Positions 5,599-6,119 of a stretch of 6,119 nucleotides of DNA are shown piece after piece. The position numbers and the translations under genes were made by a program. The stretch spans positions 12,192 through 18,310 of the forward strand of contig PMBY01000402.1 of NCBI GenBank assembly GCA_003153875.1, written 5' to 3'. Numbering within the stretch: position 1 is the first letter of the stretch; the number at the start of each line of letters is the position of its first letter. The notes beneath the pieces were generated by a model that was not told the DNA's origin, made no database searches, and worked only from the letters and a program-made list of their open reading frames with translations. Origin of the DNA: Myxococcales bacterium. GTDB lineage: Bacteria; Myxococcota; Polyangia; Fen-1088.

Positions 5599-6119
5599 GT
5601 CTTGCGCAGAAGTTTCTCCGCGCCCACGCGCACCGCCGCGCCGATATCCGATCGGCGAAGCGCATAGCGAAGCACGGCCAGCACATAGCCTGTCCGATCG
5701 CCAGCGTCGAAACGCTCACCACGCAACAGCACGCCGTACAGGCCGTCGCTGGCGCACAGGGTGGCCAGGGCATCCGTCAGCTGAATCTCGCCACCCTTGC
5801 CTGGCTTGGTGTTGGCGAGAATGGGAAAGATCTCGGGCGGCAGGATATAGCGACCCACGATGGCCAGACTCGAAGGGGCCTTGCCCGGTTCGGGTTTCTC
5901 GACCAGTCGATTGAGACGGAACACGCCCCCGCCCAGCGACTCGCCGGCAACGATTCCATAAAGGTGTTCCTGGCCAGAAGGCACTTCCCACAGACCCACC
6001 ACGCCCTTGCCATACTTCGCGTAGACATTGAGCAGTTGCTTGATGCCCGGCTCGTCACTTTCGAGCAGGTCGTCACCCAGCAGGACGGCGAAGGGCTCGT
6101 CCACCACCAAGCCGCGCGC
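5595..6119 (-). CDS. galU: UTP--glucose-1-phosphate uridylyltransferase, C-terminal part (5' end cut by window edge)
   Basis: The gene enters from the right edge; the last 174 residues are visible, so roughly the first 115 of a typical GalU of about 290, including the N-terminal nucleotide-binding glycine loop, are outside. GalU makes UDP-glucose from UTP and glucose-1-phosphate for polysaccharide, LPS sugar and glycan synthesis. Visible signatures, numbered from the first visible residue: DEPFAVLLGDDLL (7-19) with the metal-site aspartates, LVEKPEPGKAPSSLAIVGRYIL (within 72-93; sugar-phosphate-binding Lys in VEKP), GGEIQLTDAL (109-118), and RFDAGDRTGYVLA followed by RYALRR near the C-terminus. 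These separate it from RmlA-type thymidylyltransferases, which lack this C-terminal pattern. Its TGA overlaps the priA GTG by four bases, making it the most upstream visible gene of the minus-strand cluster. Any promoter lies beyond the window. Confidence 0.93.
   Translation of the reverse strand, partial: ARGLVVDEPFAVLLGDDLLESDEPGIKQLLNVYAKYGKGVVGLWEVPSGQEHLYGIVAGESLGGGVFRLNRLVEKPEPGKAPSSLAIVGRYILPPEIFPILANTKPGKGGEIQLTDALATLCASDGLYGVLLRGERFDAGDRTGYVLAVLRYALRRSDIGAAVRVGAEKLLRKT

Noticed and set aside
3877..5667. A 596-codon plus-strand open frame antisense to priA
   Set aside because: It is a GC-rich shadow frame: the opposite strand encodes PriA with every helicase motif and all eight zinc cysteines. 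The antisense peptide is rich in His, Arg and Gln with no recognisable domain.

Overview
The window is a compact, GC-rich stretch of chromosomal housekeeping DNA. It holds five protein genes, two of them cut by the window edges, plus one conserved-domain protein of unknown role and one tRNA gene. High GC, frequent GTG/TTG starts, and a DUF4388 (PATAN-like) protein fused to a J-like domain inside a housekeeping cluster suggest a myxobacterium or related Deltaproteobacteria lineage (Myxococcota-like). This taxonomic guess is inference from gene content; no taxonomic marker gene is present. I see no phage, insertion sequence, integrase, CRISPR array or defence gene.

Left part (1-1132). A minus-strand gene entering from the left edge encodes the N-terminal 220 residues of an M16-family zinc peptidase with a short lipoprotein-type signal and an intact HxxEH site. 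About 50 bp away, divergently on the plus strand, lies a small yacG gene (zinc-ribbon DNA gyrase inhibitor YacG). Its stop codon sits in the loop of a perfect 8-bp inverted repeat. A plus-strand tRNA-Pro(CGG) gene without an encoded CCA end follows at 1059-1132. It is trailed by an eight-T run and a 12-bp palindrome with GC-rich flanking arms.

Right part (1180-6119). Four minus-strand genes form one tightly packed cluster, read from right to left: galU (5' end cut by the window edge), priA, a DUF4388/J-like protein, and fmt. galU and priA overlap by 4 bases (GTGA). priA and the DUF4388 gene overlap by 1 base (TGATG), and fmt starts 4 bases after the DUF4388 stop. This spacing implies one transcript with translational coupling. 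Its known functions are UDP-glucose synthesis, replication restart and formylation of initiator tRNA. In many bacteria def (peptide deformylase) sits between priA and fmt; here the DUF4388 protein occupies that slot.

I found no convincing undescribed system. The most interesting item is the DUF4388/J-like protein, whose J domain has lost its HPD motif. The small structured sequences around yacG and the tRNA are secondary observations.
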